A stretch of DNA of 64,000 bases from Serratia nematodiphila DZ0503SBS1 (GCF_000738675.1 NZ_JPUX01000001.1:3844001-3908000), one strand, 5' to 3'; positions 40,109 through 50,107 are shown, numbered from the stretch's first letter. Numbers and translations are program-made. The notes: generated from the letters alone by a model not told the origin.

Positions 40109-41053
40109 ATGCCATTGATAAGTTGCGCTTTTCGTCGCAGTCGCCCTTCCCGCTCTGCCGCATTGTTACGCCCTTTCACGCTCGCCTGCCTGCTGCTCGG
40201 CGCCGCCTTGGTCAGCCAAAACGCGCTGGCGGAAAAAAAGCTGCGCGTGGTGACCACCTTCACCATCATTCAGGATATCGCCCAGAACGTGGCCGGTGAC
40301 GCCGCCGTGGTGGAATCGATCACCAAGCCGGGCGCCGAGATCCACGACTATCAACCGACTCCGCGCGACATCGTCAAGGCACAGCACGCCGACCTGATCC
40401 TGTGGAACGGCATGAACCTGGAGCGCTGGTTCCAGCGTTTCTTCGAAAACATCAAGCAGGTGCCGGCGGCGGTAGTCACCGAAGGCATTACCCCGCTGCC
40501 GATCCGCGAAGGGCCCTATAACGGCAACCCGAACCCGCATGCCTGGATGTCGCCAAGCAACGCGCTGGTGTATATCGAGAATATCCGCAAGGCGCTGGTG
40601 GCGCACGATCCGGCCAATGCGGAAACCTATAACCGCAACGCCAAGGCCTACGCAGAGAAAATCGGCGCGCTGGACGCCCCGCTGCGCGAACGCCTGGCGC
40701 GCATTCCGGCCGCACAGCGCTGGCTGGTGACCAGTGAAGGCGCCTTCAGCTACCTGGCGCAGGACTATCAGTTGAAAGAGGTTTATCTGTGGCCGATCAA
40801 CGCCGATGAGCAAGGCTCGCCGCAGCAGGTGCGCCGGGTGATCGACGCCGTGCGCGCCCACCATATTCCGGTGGTGTTCAGCGAGAGCACCATTTCCGAC
40901 AAGCCGGCCAGGCAGGTGGCGAAAGAAACCGGCGCCAAATACGGCGGCGTGCTGTACGTGGACTCGCTGTCCACTCGCGATGGCCCGGTGCCGACCTACA
41001 TCGACCTGCTCAACACCACCGTGCAAACCATCGCCAAAGGATTCGATCAATGA
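40109..41053 (+). CDS. sitA: Mn2+/Fe2+ ABC transporter periplasmic binding protein SitA/YfeA
   Basis: A 314-residue cluster A-I (ZnuA/PsaA-type) metal-binding protein. The signal peptide runs to about residue 41 (SQNALA). The mature sequence [21 protein letters not shown] leads into metal ligands: His in [13 protein letters not shown], His in [12 protein letters not shown], Glu in [13 protein letters not shown] and Asp near YVDSLS. It collects manganese and ferrous iron in the periplasm. AGGAG lies about 11 bp before the ATG. It overlaps sitB by 4 bp. Confidence 0.93.
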   Translation: MPLISCAFRRSRPSRSAALLRPFTLACLLLGAALVSQNALAEKKLRVVTTFTIIQDIAQNVAGDAAVVESITKPGAEIHDYQPTPRDIVKAQHADLILWNGMNLERWFQRFFENIKQVPAAVVTEGITPLPIREGPYNGNPNPHAWMSPSNALVYIENIRKALVAHDPANAETYNRNAKAYAEKIGALDAPLRERLARIPAAQRWLVTSEGAFSYLAQDYQLKEVYLWPINADEQGSPQQVRRVIDAVRAHHIPVVFSESTISDKPARQVAKETGAKYGGVLYVDSLSTRDGPVPTYIDLLNTTVQTIAKGFDQ

Positions 41054-41940
41054 CCCATGAACCGTTTGCCCGCCCTGAGTTGAACGTGGACGACGTCACC
41101 GTAACCTACAACAACGGGCACACCGCCATCCACAACGCCAGCTTTACCCTGAGCGGCGGTTCGATCTGTGCGCTGGTCGGCGTCAACGGCAGCGGCAAAT
41201 CGACGCTGTTCAAAAGCATCATGGGCCTGGTCAGGCCCACCGCCGGCCAGGTGTCGCTGAGCGACAAGCCGGTGGCGGACGCGCTGAAAAAGAACCTGAT
41301 CGCCTACGTGCCGCAGACCGAAGACGTCGACTGGAACTTCCCGGTGCTGGTGGAGGACGTGGTAATGATGGGTCGCTACGGCAAGATGAACTTCCTGCGC
41401 ATTCCGTCACGTGAGGACAGGTTGCGGGTCGACAAGGCGCTGGAGCGCGTCGGCCTGAGCGAGCTGCGCGGCCGGCAGATCGGCGAGCTGTCCGGCGGCC
41501 AGAAGAAGCGCGTATTTCTGGCGCGCGCGCTGGCGCAACAGGGCACGGTGCTGCTGCTGGATGAGCCTTTCACCGGCGTGGATGTGAAAACCGAGAATGC
41601 GATTATCGAGCTGCTGCGCGCGCTGCGCGACGAGGGCCATCTCATTTTGGTCTCCACCCACAACCTCGGCAGCGTGCCGGAGTTTTGCGATCGGGTGATC
41701 CTCATCAACCGCACGGTGCTGGCCGCCGGCCCGACCGAGACCACCTTCACCCAGAGCAACCTGGAGCAGGCGTTCGGCGGCGTGCTGCGCCATATCAACC
41801 TTTCCGGCCCGGATCTGCACGACGACAACGATCCGCGCACCGTCACGGTGTTGACCGACGATGAACGCCCGGCGGTGTTCTACGGCCACACCAAAAGCGA
41901 TCCGCCGGCCAACAGCCAGGCCAGGGAGAAACAATCCTGA
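41050..41940 (+). CDS. sitB: Mn2+/Fe2+ ABC transporter ATPase SitB/YfeB
   Basis: A 296-residue ATPase. Walker [10 protein letters not shown] is at 44-52, the Q-loop in [12 protein letters not shown], the signature [18 protein letters not shown], Walker [13 protein letters not shown] and switch His in STHNLGSV. The C-terminal 40 residues are an acidic, variable extension. Start (ATGA) and stop overlap the flanking sit genes. Confidence 0.93.
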   Translation: MTHEPFARPELNVDDVTVTYNNGHTAIHNASFTLSGGSICALVGVNGSGKSTLFKSIMGLVRPTAGQVSLSDKPVADALKKNLIAYVPQTEDVDWNFPVLVEDVVMMGRYGKMNFLRIPSREDRLRVDKALERVGLSELRGRQIGELSGGQKKRVFLARALAQQGTVLLLDEPFTGVDVKTENAIIELLRALRDEGHLILVSTHNLGSVPEFCDRVILINRTVLAAGPTETTFTQSNLEQAFGGVLRHINLSGPDLHDDNDPRTVTVLTDDERPAVFYGHTKSDPPANSQAREKQS

Positions 41941-42800
41941 TGCTGGACCTTCTGCTGCAACCTTTCAGTTACAACTACATGGTGAAGGCCATCTGGGTCA
42001 GCGCCATCGTCGGCGCCGCCTGCGCGTTCCTGTCCGCCTACCTGATGCTGAAAGGGTGGTCGCTGATGGGCGATGCGCTGTCGCACTCGGTGGTGCCCGG
42101 CGTGGCCGGCGCCTACGCCCTCGGCCTGCCCTATGCCGCCGGCGCCTTCTTCACCGGCATGCTGGCGGCGCTGGCGATGACGCTGGTGCGCCACATCACC
42201 CGGCTGCGCGAAGACGCCATCATCGGCTTTATCTTCTCCACCTTCTTCGCCGTCGGCCTGCTTATCGTGTCGCTCAACCCCACCTCGGTCAACGTACAGT
42301 CGATCATCTTCGGCAATATCCTCGGCATCGCCGACGAAGACGTGCTGCAGGTGGAAATCATCATCGGCGTTTCGCTGCTGATCCTGTGCCTGGTGTGGAA
42401 AGATCTGCTGGCGGTGTTCTTCGACGAAAGCCACGCGGTGTCGATCGGCCTGTCGCCGCTGAAGCTGAAGATCCTGTTCTTCACCCTGCTCAGCGCCTGC
42501 ACCGTCGCCGCGCTGCAAACCGTCGGCGCCATTCTGGTAATCGCCATGGTGATCACGCCGGGCGCCACCGCCTACCTGCTGACCGACCGCTTCAGCCGGC
42601 TGCTGATCATCGCCATCATCATCGGCGCATTGACCAGCGGCATCGGCGCCTACCTGAGTTTCTTCCTCGACGGCGCCACCGGCGGGGTGATCGTCACCCT
42701 GCAAACGCTGGTATTCCTGGCGGCGTTCTTCTTCGCGCCGAAACACGGCCTGCTGGCATCCCGGCGCCGCGTGGCGCATTCGCAAACCGGAGGCCGCTGA
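41940..42800 (+). CDS. sitC: Mn2+/Fe2+ ABC transporter permease SitC/YfeC
   Basis: A 286-residue ABC-3 family membrane permease with about eight helices. Conserved: SAYLMLKGWSLMGDALSHSVVPGVAGAYALGLPYAAGAFFTGMLAAL, FGNILGIADEDVLQ and the QTVGAILVIAMVITPGATAYLL coupling segment. It pairs with SitD as a heterodimer. It starts on the last base of the sitB stop. Confidence 0.93.
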   Translation: MLDLLLQPFSYNYMVKAIWVSAIVGAACAFLSAYLMLKGWSLMGDALSHSVVPGVAGAYALGLPYAAGAFFTGMLAALAMTLVRHITRLREDAIIGFIFSTFFAVGLLIVSLNPTSVNVQSIIFGNILGIADEDVLQVEIIIGVSLLILCLVWKDLLAVFFDESHAVSIGLSPLKLKILFFTLLSACTVAALQTVGAILVIAMVITPGATAYLLTDRFSRLLIIAIIIGALTSGIGAYLSFFLDGATGGVIVTLQTLVFLAAFFFAPKHGLLASRRRVAHSQTGGR

Positions 42801-43654
42801 TGGACACCCTGTATCAACTGCTCAGCGAACCCTTCGCCTACCCGTTCATGCAGCGGGCGATCGTCGCCGCCATCGTTACCGGCGTGGTGTGCGCCGTGCT
42901 CTCCTGCTATCTGGTGCTCAAGGGCTGGTCGCTGATGGGCGACGCCATCTCGCACGCCGTCTTGCCCGGCATCGTAGTGGCGTTCGTGGTCGGCATCCCG
43001 CTGGCGATCGGCGCCTTCCTCTCCGGCATTTTTTGCGCGGTAGCCACCGGCTACCTGAAAGAGAACAGCCGGGTGAAAGAGGACACGGTGATGGGCATCG
43101 TCTTTTCCGGCATGTTCGCCTTCGGCCTGGTGCTGTTCTCGCGCATCGATACCGACCAGCACCTGAGCCACATCCTGTTCGGCAACATGCTGGGCATTAC
43201 CGACGGCGAACTGAAACAAACCTTGCTGATCGCCGGCATCACCCTGGCGGTGGTGCTGCTCAAGCGCAAAGACTTCATGCTGTACTGCTTCGATCCGCAC
43301 CATGCGCGGGTGATTGGCCTGCCGGTCAAGCTGCTGCACTACGGATTACTGTGCCTGCTGGCGATGACCATCGTTGCCTCGCTGCAGGCCGTGGGGGTGA
43401 TCCTGGTGATCGCCATGCTGATCGCCCCCGGCATCATCGCCTTTATGCTGTGCCGCCGCTTCGACCGCATGCTGATGGTGGCGACGGTGGTGTCGGTGTT
43501 CTCCTGCGTGCTCGGCACCCTGGTCAGCTTCCACATCGACGGCGCCACCGGGCCCTGCATCGTCATCGTACAGGCCGCGCTGTTCGTTATCGCCTTGTTG
43601 TACAGCAAGCTGCGTCCGTTACAGGGTAACCCAAACGCCTCCATTGGCAGTTAA
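42800..43654 (+). CDS. sitD: Mn2+/Fe2+ ABC transporter permease SitD/YfeD
   Basis: A 284-residue ABC-3 family permease and paralogue of SitC: LSCYLVLKGWSLMGDAISHAVLPGIVVAFVVGIPLAIGAFLSGI, FGNMLGITDGELKQ and QAVGVILVIAMLIAPGIIAFML. The reading frame is open far upstream through sitC, but the ATG at 42800 lies on the sitC stop (TGATG) and gives the family start MDTLYQLLSEPFAYPFM. Confidence 0.93.
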   Translation: MDTLYQLLSEPFAYPFMQRAIVAAIVTGVVCAVLSCYLVLKGWSLMGDAISHAVLPGIVVAFVVGIPLAIGAFLSGIFCAVATGYLKENSRVKEDTVMGIVFSGMFAFGLVLFSRIDTDQHLSHILFGNMLGITDGELKQTLLIAGITLAVVLLKRKDFMLYCFDPHHARVIGLPVKLLHYGLLCLLAMTIVASLQAVGVILVIAMLIAPGIIAFMLCRRFDRMLMVATVVSVFSCVLGTLVSFHIDGATGPCIVIVQAALFVIALLYSKLRPLQGNPNASIGS

Positions 43655-43664
43655 ACGCCCCTCT

Positions 43665-43690
43665 GATGCGGCGGTGCTCCCCGCCGCATC
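43665..43690 (+). terminator. Hairpin after the sit operon
   Basis: GATGCGGCGG and CCGCCGCATC form a 10-bp stem with a 6-nt loop about 11 bp after the sitD stop. A pyrimidine-rich, not T-pure, stretch follows. It is likely the operon terminator or a 3' stability element. Confidence 0.6.
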
Positions 43691-43890
43691 CTATCCTCCC
43701 CTCGCTTATCCGTTGTCATCAAGTTGCAACCGGTATTGCACTTAAATTAATCAATAGGGTATATACTTTGAGCTGGCGAGGCGTTGAAAAAATCGCCGCC
43801 TTTGACGCCGGCTGTGCGCCGCGTCGTGTTTTCACCACGGGAAAGACGCTAACCTAATGAATTATCAGGCAGCACAGAGGGGGACATACC

Positions 43891-44760
43891 ATGTGGCAAG
43901 CCGTTAGCCGTCTGTTAAGTGAACATCTTGGCAGCGCAGAGATACGCGAAAGGATTGAACTGCCCGGGGGCGACATTCACCCGGCGTGGCGCGTGAGTTA
44001 CGGTGACAACGAGGTGTTCGTGAAATGCGACGCCCGTGAACAACTGCCGATATTCACCGCCGAGGCCGATCAGCTGGCGTTGCTGGCGCGCAGCAAAAGC
44101 GTGCGGGTGCCGGAAGTGTACGGCGTCGGCAGCGATCGCGACTACAGCTTCCTGCTGCTGGAGTATCAGCAGCTGAAACCCCTCGACGCTCACGGCGCCT
44201 ACTGCCTGGGGCAACAGCTGGCGCATTTGCACCAGTGGAGCGAGCAACCGCAGTTCGGTCTCGACTTCGACAGCGATCTGACCACCACCCCGCAACCCAA
44301 CGCCTGGCAACGCCGCTGGTCGGAATTCTTCGCCGAGCAGCGCATCGGCTGGCAGCTGCAGCTGGCCGCGGAAAAAGGCATGACCTTCGGCGACATCGAC
44401 GACATCGTCGATCGGGTGTATCTGCGCTTGCAGCACCACCAGCCGCAGCCTTCCCTGTTGCACGGCAACCTGTGGCCGGGCAACTGCGCGATGACCGCCC
44501 ACGGGCCGATACTGTTCGATCCGGCCAGCTACTGGGGCGACAGAGAGTGCGATTTGGCGATGCTGCCGCTGTATCCGGAGCTGCCGCCGCAGATCTACGA
44601 CGGCTATCAGAGCGTATGGCCGCTAGGAACCGGGTTTATCGAGCGCCAACCGCTGTATCAGCTGTACTACCTGCTCAACCGCAGCAACCTGTTCGGCGGC
44701 CAGCATTTGGTGGCTGCGCAACGTGCGGTGGAGGCACTGTTGCAGCCGGAAGCGTCATGA
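43891..44760 (+). CDS. yniA: Fructosamine kinase family protein YniA
   Basis: A 289-residue protein of the fructosamine/ketosamine-3-kinase family with the aminoglycoside-phosphotransferase fold. The ATP-site Lys is in EVFVKCDAREQLPIFTAEADQL, the catalytic loop LLHGNLWPGNC, and the metal-binding Asp in LFDPASYWGDRECDLAML. Bacterial members phosphorylate sugar-amine adducts (protein repair), though the natural substrate of YniA is not settled. It opens the conserved yniA-yniB-yniC neighbourhood. The stretch before it (43691-43890) holds only its promoter region. Confidence 0.93.
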   Translation: MWQAVSRLLSEHLGSAEIRERIELPGGDIHPAWRVSYGDNEVFVKCDAREQLPIFTAEADQLALLARSKSVRVPEVYGVGSDRDYSFLLLEYQQLKPLDAHGAYCLGQQLAHLHQWSEQPQFGLDFDSDLTTTPQPNAWQRRWSEFFAEQRIGWQLQLAAEKGMTFGDIDDIVDRVYLRLQHHQPQPSLLHGNLWPGNCAMTAHGPILFDPASYWGDRECDLAMLPLYPELPPQIYDGYQSVWPLGTGFIERQPLYQLYYLLNRSNLFGGQHLVAAQRAVEALLQPEAS

Positions 44761-44765
44761 CGTTC

Positions 44766-44787
44766 CGGGGCGCCGAGCGGCGCCCCG
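44766..44787. terminator. Hairpin between convergent yniA and yniB
   Basis: CGGGGCGCC-GAGC-GGCGCCCCG is a perfect 9-bp stem between the two stops, without a T-run on either side. Confidence 0.6.
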
Positions 44788-44795
44788 TTCATGGT

Positions 44796-45356
44796 TCAGG
44801 CCGCGCCGGCCAACTGCCCCAACAGGCGGATCACGAACCAGGCGATCACCGCAATCACGATCGGCAGGATGTACAGCGGAAAGTACTGCAGGAAAATGGT
44901 GTGGTGCGGCAGCGTGATGCGTTCCTCCAGTTGCTGACGCGTGTGCCCTTCGCTGCCCTTGGCCTGCTCCAGGATCATCTGATCTTCCAGTCCTTCGCGA
45001 ATGAACTTGACCTGGCGCGACATGCGCGCGCCGGAAGCCTGCAATGCCAGCCCGACGAAGATCAATATATAGATGATGATGAACATCAAATTGGCACCGC
45101 TGAACAGGCTTTTATCCACGTCCGGCACCGGCGAGTTGTACCAGAAAAGGTTCAGGAACGGCGTATTGAAACGCACCATGTCCACCATCACGTGGACAAA
45201 ATCCAGCATCACTGCGTTGATGCCTTTGGTTTTTTCACTGTGCTGATAGATAAAGCCCAGCACGGAAATCAGCGTCGACAGCAACGCCGGGATAAAAACC
45301 ACCCATCCGAGAATGCGTTTCAAAATGGCGATACGCCCGGCCTGTTGATACGTCAT
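44796..45356 (-). CDS. yniB: Inner-membrane protein YniB
   Basis: A 186-residue membrane protein with helices near residues 15-38, 90-110 and 155-180. It matches E. coli YniB closely (MTYQQAGRIAILKRILGWVVFIPALLSTLIS; GINAVMLDFVHVMVDM; LNLFWYNSPVPD; GLALQASGARMSRQ). Function is unknown. It is convergent with yniA, as in E. coli. Confidence 0.92.
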   Translation of the reverse strand: MTYQQAGRIAILKRILGWVVFIPALLSTLISVLGFIYQHSEKTKGINAVMLDFVHVMVDMVRFNTPFLNLFWYNSPVPDVDKSLFSGANLMFIIIYILIFVGLALQASGARMSRQVKFIREGLEDQMILEQAKGSEGHTRQQLEERITLPHHTIFLQYFPLYILPIVIAVIAWFVIRLLGQLAGAA

Positions 45357-45541
45357 GTGTTCCCCTTGTTAGCGACGTAACCGAATCGGCTAAGTCTACC
45401 TGCAGTTGGCGAAACTCGCCCACCGTTTTCTTCATTCCCACTGTGCTACAAGCTTAGCCGAATTCGCCGAAATCAACCGCTTAACGACATCCGGGCACTA
45501 TCATTGAAGAGATAACGTTATCCGTTTAGCCAGAGGCTGCC

Positions 45542-46822
45542 ATGATTCGACTGATTATCTTATTGCTGGGCGCGCAGGCGCTGCACGGCCAGCGCCGTCT
45601 GCTGGTGCTGTTCGGTTGGCTGTGGATAGCCGCAGGGGCGCTGATGCTGTTCGACATACTGCAGGATGGCCGATCGGTGCTGGCGCTGGATGCACTGGCG
45701 GTCATCCTGGCGCTGGAGGGGCTGGTGGCGGTATCCGCCGCGCTGGTGATCGGCTCTTCGGCCAGCAGGCCGGTGCTGCTCAAAGGGTTAGGCTTTGTGT
45801 TTATGGCCTTTCTGATAGTGGACGTGCCCGCAGACGATAACATCGTCGCTACCGTGGTGTTTGGCAGCGCGCTGCTGCTTGACGGCGCGGTGCGCATCGC
45901 CTCCTCCACGGTGATTCAGCACAATCGATGGAAGACCGTGGCGCTGGCGGGCGGCGGCGAGATCCTGCTTTCGTTGATGATTTTTGTCGGCTGGCCGGCG
46001 CCGCATCGGATGACGGTGCCCTTTTGCCTCGGCGTGATGATGGTGCTTTCCGGCTGGGCTCTATTGCGTATCGCCCGCAGACTGACAAACTTCTCTCTGA
46101 ATCAGCACCCCGCGCGGCAGCCATCCTCCCCGGCGGATGAAACCACGCCGCTCACAGTGTATGTCTGGACACCGATTGGGGCGGCTAAAGATCCGCGCCG
46201 GCGTTACATCGTCGACCGATACATCGCGGCGGTCGACGGCGGCGGCAATATCTCCACCGGTCACGCCGCCCTGGCGCTCGTGCCGGATGTGTATATCAGC
46301 CACTACCCGCTCAACGACATCAGCCATTCCGTTCAGGATTTCCGCCAGTTGTTGCATGCAGGCGAACAGAACAACGTCGACGGGCGTTTCCTGCCCGACC
46401 TGGCGGGCGAGATCGCCGCCTGGTGCCCCCCGGACAAGAAAATTCAGTTCTATCGCTATAACCCGGCGGCGCTGCGCGCATTCTGGCTGCGTTATCGGCA
46501 GGACGCCACCTACAATCTGACCCGGCGCAACTGCTCCACCACAGTCATCGGCGCGCTCGACAGCGCGTTGGAAGGCGTGCTGGGCGATAAACATCTGTGG
46601 CGCCGTTTTCTGCTGCTGGTGCTGGATCCCAACCTGTGGATGCTGGCGGTACTGCGCAGCCGCGGCGAAAGCATGACCTGGACGCCGGGGTTGGTGCTGG
46701 ATTATGCGCGCATGTTGCAACAGGTCACCGAGCGTCAACACCAGCGCTGGTGGCTAAAATTGCGCGAGGTGTGGAATATCCTGCGTTTTGGCAAAAGCCA
46801 AACGCGCAGGCAAAGGTTTTAG
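45542..46822 (+). CDS. HdeD-like membrane domain fused to a permuted-papain-like C-terminal domain
   Basis: A 426-residue protein in two parts. Residues 1 to about 190 form six hydrophobic segments resembling the HdeD/DUF308 membrane family (VLFGWLWIAAGALMLFDILQDGRS, ALEGLVAVSAALVIG). Residues about 205-426 are soluble, with a His in GNISTGHAALALVPDVYISHYP (His241) and a later Cys in TYNLTRRNCSTTV (Cys331). This H-before-C order is typical of circularly permuted papain folds (NlpC/P60-like, LRAT-like or DUF4105-like). If correct it is a membrane-tethered amidase/peptidase or acyltransferase. AGAGG precedes the ATG. It sits between yniB and yniC, where E. coli has no such gene. The family call for each half is by eye. 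Confidence 0.65.
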   Translation: MIRLIILLLGAQALHGQRRLLVLFGWLWIAAGALMLFDILQDGRSVLALDALAVILALEGLVAVSAALVIGSSASRPVLLKGLGFVFMAFLIVDVPADDNIVATVVFGSALLLDGAVRIASSTVIQHNRWKTVALAGGGEILLSLMIFVGWPAPHRMTVPFCLGVMMVLSGWALLRIARRLTNFSLNQHPARQPSSPADETTPLTVYVWTPIGAAKDPRRRYIVDRYIAAVDGGGNISTGHAALALVPDVYISHYPLNDISHSVQDFRQLLHAGEQNNVDGRFLPDLAGEIAAWCPPDKKIQFYRYNPAALRAFWLRYRQDATYNLTRRNCSTTVIGALDSALEGVLGDKHLWRRFLLLVLDPNLWMLAVLRSRGESMTWTPGLVLDYARMLQQVTERQHQRWWLKLREVWNILRFGKSQTRRQRF

Positions 46823-46886
46823 TCTCGTCACCGGCGATGATAAAGTGTCGGGCACATTCACCCGCGCCGGCAGGAGTTAACCGCTA

Positions 46887-47552
46887 ATGGCTTATTCGCA
46901 ACGCATTGAAACCGCAATTTTTGATATGGACGGCTTGTTGATCGACTCGGAACCGCTGTGGCTGCAGGCCGAGCTGGATATCTTCGGCGCGCTGGGCTTG
47001 GATCTGTCCGACCGTCACAAGCTGCCGGACACACTGGGGCTGCGCATCGATCTGGTGGTGAAAATGTGGTACCAGGCGATGCCGTGGCAAGGGGTTACGC
47101 TTGAAGAGGTGTCGGCGCGGATTATCGAGCGCGCCATCGAGCTGGTGCACGAGACGCGCCCACTGCTGCCTGGCGTCCGGCAGGCACTGGAGCTGTGCCG
47201 CAGCCAGGGACTGAACATCGGTCTCGCCTCCGCCTCGCCGCTGCACATGCAACGGCAGGTGCTGAAGATGTTCGATCTTGAAGGCTACTTCGATCAATTG
47301 GTTTCCGCCGAATACCTGCCGTACAGCAAGCCGCATCCGGAGGTCTACCTGATCGCCGCCGAACGCCTGGGCAGCGATCCGCTGCGCTGCATCACGCTGG
47401 AAGACTCCTTTAACGGCATGATCGCCACCAAGGCCGCGCGCATGCGTTCCATCGTGATCCCGGCCGCCGAATACCGCCACGACCCGCGCTGGGCGCTGGC
47501 GGATCACCAGTTGGAGACCCTCGAACAGCTCACCCCTGCCCACTTTGCCTGA
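46887..47552 (+). CDS. hxpB: Sugar-phosphate phosphatase HxpB (YniC)
   Basis: A 221-residue HAD-superfamily phosphatase. The nucleophile Asp13 and general acid Asp15 lie in IFDMDGLLIDSEPLW, motif II Ser in GLASASPLHMQ, the motif III Lys in YSKPHPEVYL and the acidic pair in TLEDSFNGM. E. coli HxpB acts on 2-deoxyglucose 6-phosphate and other hexose phosphates. AGGAG precedes the ATG. Order with yniA/yniB and ydjM is as in E. coli. Confidence 0.94.
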   Translation: MAYSQRIETAIFDMDGLLIDSEPLWLQAELDIFGALGLDLSDRHKLPDTLGLRIDLVVKMWYQAMPWQGVTLEEVSARIIERAIELVHETRPLLPGVRQALELCRSQGLNIGLASASPLHMQRQVLKMFDLEGYFDQLVSAEYLPYSKPHPEVYLIAAERLGSDPLRCITLEDSFNGMIATKAARMRSIVIPAAEYRHDPRWALADHQLETLEQLTPAHFA

Positions 47553-47930
47553 TTCTGCGGCGCCGGCCACCGGCGCTCTGGGTTTGCCGCTCTGCGACAT
47601 AAAAGGGATCCGCACCGCAAAATAAACGAAACACCGTTTCATTTTATTGAATTGGCGTGACGTTCTCATTATGCTGCATGGCAGGGAAAGCGACGGCCCG
47701 CAGCGCGTTGTCACTGCCACGCAGCGCGCTTCAAGGCCGCCGCTTCCTCCCGCCGCACGCCGTAAAACCGCGCTCGTTGCTTTCCGTTTCACTCTCCCCA
47801 TTGCCCGCTTTTTGTTCTCGCCCGTCAAAATCGATGATTTGTTACCCACTGCCGTAACAAGCCGTTGTAAAACAGGGGAAAATAAACAATTAGTTACAGG
47901 GTAACTGCTTCCACTACTGGGAATTTTCCC
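47553..47930. other. Intergenic region between hxpB and ydjM
   Basis: About 380 bp. An 85-codon open frame exists here but has no ribosome site and an unusual composition; I do not accept it as a gene. The end of the region leads into the ydjM promoter and LexA site. Confidence 0.45.
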
Positions 47931-47935
47931 ATATA

Positions 47936-47951
47936 CTGGATAAATTAACAG
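47936..47951. promoter_or_regulatory. LexA (SOS) box upstream of ydjM
   Basis: CTG-GATAAATTAA-CAG has the CTG-N10-CAG form of the LexA operator with an AT-rich centre. A second, imperfect copy CTG-N10-CAT lies just upstream at 47917-47932. E. coli ydjM is a known LexA-regulated gene, so SOS control is probably conserved. The start codon is 24 bp downstream. Confidence 0.75.
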
Positions 47952-47975
47952 TTTACCAGCCGGAATCGCAACAGC

Positions 47976-48524
47976 ATGACCGCGGAAGGACACCTTATAT
48001 TCTCTGTCGCTTGCGCGATCTTCGCCAAGAAGGCGGAAGTGACGCCAGAGCTGGCTACCGGCGACTGGTGGCACATCATACCCGCCGCGCTGCTGACCTC
48101 ACTGCTGCCGGACATCGATCACCCCAAGTCGGTGCTGGGCCAGCGCCTGCGCTGGATCGCCCTGCCCATCGCCCGCGCCTTCGGCCACCGTGGTTTCACC
48201 CACAGCCTGCTGGCGATCGCCGGTGGCATGGCGCTGTTTCAGCTTGATGTGCCGCGCAGCTGGCCGATCCCGGCCGATGCGCTGCACGCCATGATCATCG
48301 GCTACTTCAGCCATCTGTTGGCCGATATGCTCACCCCCGCCGGCGTGCCGCTGTTGTGGCCATGCCGCTGGCGTTTTCGCCTGCCGCTGCTCAACTCGCA
48401 AAAAGGCAACCAGCTGGAGCGGGTGCTGTGTCTGTGCCTGGTGGCGTTTGCCATCTGCTGGCAAGGTGATTTCACCCTGCCGGTGCAATCCTATGTCGAG
48501 CAAATCAGAAATATCAGACTCTGA
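47976..48524 (+). CDS. ydjM: Inner-membrane protein YdjM (membrane-bound metal-dependent hydrolase family)
   Basis: A 182-residue membrane protein of the YdjM/DUF457 family. It has the family motifs LLPDIDHPKS (about 46-56), GHRGFTHSLLAIAGG (about 70-84) and GYFSHLLADMLTPAGVPLLWP (about 110-130), whose His/Asp residues suggest a metal site similar to zinc phospholipases. Its role in the SOS response is unknown. Confidence 0.92.
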   Translation: MTAEGHLIFSVACAIFAKKAEVTPELATGDWWHIIPAALLTSLLPDIDHPKSVLGQRLRWIALPIARAFGHRGFTHSLLAIAGGMALFQLDVPRSWPIPADALHAMIIGYFSHLLADMLTPAGVPLLWPCRWRFRLPLLNSQKGNQLERVLCLCLVAFAICWQGDFTLPVQSYVEQIRNIRL

Positions 48525-48705
48525 TCACAAAAAACCGCCTAACCCATCACCTTGAAGTATATAAAACGAACAAAAACACACAAAAAGCTATATCAAATTC
48601 CATTTGGATATAAGTAGGCCACTCAGCAAACTGTTACGATATTTACATCGCGACATACGTGATGCGTAGTCGTTTTTATAAGAAAGATTATTGGAGACAT
48701 TGGGG

Positions 48706-50097
48706 ATGAATCTTCCGCTCGTGATTAACGTGCTGGTGTTTGTCGCGCTCCTTTTGCTGCTGGCGCAAACCCGCCACAAGCAATGGAGCCTGGCGAAAAA
48801 AGTGCTGGTCGGCCTGGTGGTCGGCGTGGTGTTCGGTCTGGGCCTGCAGCTGGTGTACGGCGCCGATAACCCGGTACTGAAAGAATCCATCAGCTGGTTC
48901 AACATCGTCGGCAACGGCTATGTGCAACTGCTGCAAATGATCGTCATGCCGCTGGTGTTCGCCTCGATCCTGAGCGCGGTGGCCAAGCTGCATAACGCCT
49001 CTTCGCTGGGCAAAATCAGCGTCCTCACTATCGGCACGCTGCTGTTCACCACGCTGATCTCGGCGCTGGTGGGCGTGCTGGTCACCAACCTGTTCGGCCT
49101 GACCGCCGAAGGCCTGGTGCAGGGCGCGCAGGAAAGCGCGCGCCTGACGGCGATCCAGACCAACTACGTGGGTAAACTGGCCGATCTGACGGTGCCGCAG
49201 ATGGTGCTGTCGTTCATCCCGAAAAACCCGTTCGCCGATCTGACCGGCGCCAGCCCGACCTCGATCATCAGCGTGGTGATTTTCGCCACCTTCCTCGGCG
49301 TGGCGGCGCTGCAGCTGCTGAAAGACGACAAGCCGAAAGGCGAGCGCGTGCTGGTGGCTATCGACACCCTGCAGGCCTGGGTGATGAAGCTGGTGCGTCT
49401 GGTCATGAAGCTGACGCCGTACGGCGTGCTGGCGCTGATGACCAAAGTGGTCGCCGGCTCCAACATTCACGATATCGTCAAACTCGGCAGCTTCGTGGTG
49501 GCTTCGTATATCGGCCTGGCCATCATGTTCGTGGTACACGCCGCTCTGCTGGCCTTCACCGGCGTTAACCCGATGAAGTTCTTCCGCAAGGTGTGGCCGG
49601 TGATCACCTTCGCTTTCACCAGCCGCTCCAGCGCCGCCAGCATTCCGCTGAACGTGGAAGCGCAGACCCGTCGCCTGGGCGTGCCGGAATCCATCGCCAG
49701 CTTCTCGGCGTCGTTCGGCGCCACCATCGGCCAGAACGGCTGTGCGGGCCTCTACCCGGCGATGCTAGCGGTGATGGTGGCGCCGACCGTCGGCATCAAC
49801 CCGCTGGATCCGGTGTGGATCGCCACCCTGGTCGGCATCGTCACCATCAGCTCCGCCGGCGTGGCGGGCGTGGGCGGTGGCGCCACCTTCGCTGCGCTGA
49901 TCGTGCTGCCGGCGATGGGCCTGCCGGTGACGCTGGTCGCGCTGCTGATCTCGGTCGAACCGTTGATCGACATGGGCCGTACTGCGCTGAACGTCAACGG
50001 TTCCATGGCAGCGGGCACCATCACCAGCCAGCTGATGAAGCAAACCGACAAAGCCGTGATGGACAGCGAAGACGAAGTCGAATTGGCGCATCGCTAA
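48706..50097 (+). CDS. tcyP: L-cystine/S-sulphocysteine symporter TcyP (YdjN)
   Basis: A 463-residue dicarboxylate/amino-acid:cation symporter (DAACS family) nearly identical in plan to E. coli YdjN, which imports L-cystine. Conserved: [105 protein letters not shown] with the hairpin Ser-rich motif, and [23 protein letters not shown] chose the ATG at 48706 (MNLPLVIN) over an upstream TTG because GGAG lies 9 bp before it and it is the family start. Confidence 0.95.
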   Translation: MNLPLVINVLVFVALLLLLAQTRHKQWSLAKKVLVGLVVGVVFGLGLQLVYGADNPVLKESISWFNIVGNGYVQLLQMIVMPLVFASILSAVAKLHNASSLGKISVLTIGTLLFTTLISALVGVLVTNLFGLTAEGLVQGAQESARLTAIQTNYVGKLADLTVPQMVLSFIPKNPFADLTGASPTSIISVVIFATFLGVAALQLLKDDKPKGERVLVAIDTLQAWVMKLVRLVMKLTPYGVLALMTKVVAGSNIHDIVKLGSFVVASYIGLAIMFVVHAALLAFTGVNPMKFFRKVWPVITFAFTSRSSAASIPLNVEAQTRRLGVPESIASFSASFGATIGQNGCAGLYPAMLAVMVAPTVGINPLDPVWIATLVGIVTISSAGVAGVGGGATFAALIVLPAMGLPVTLVALLISVEPLIDMGRTALNVNGSMAAGTITSQLMKQTDKAVMDSEDEVELAHR

Positions 50098-50107
50098 CGC
50101 CGTCTCA

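Noticed and set aside
43666..43857. A 63-codon frame between sitD and yniA
   Set aside because: Overlaps the post-sitD hairpin, has no ribosome site and no recognisable features.
47647..47904. An 85-codon frame between hxpB and ydjM
   Set aside because: No ribosome site; Arg/Pro-rich translation typical of non-coding GC-rich DNA.
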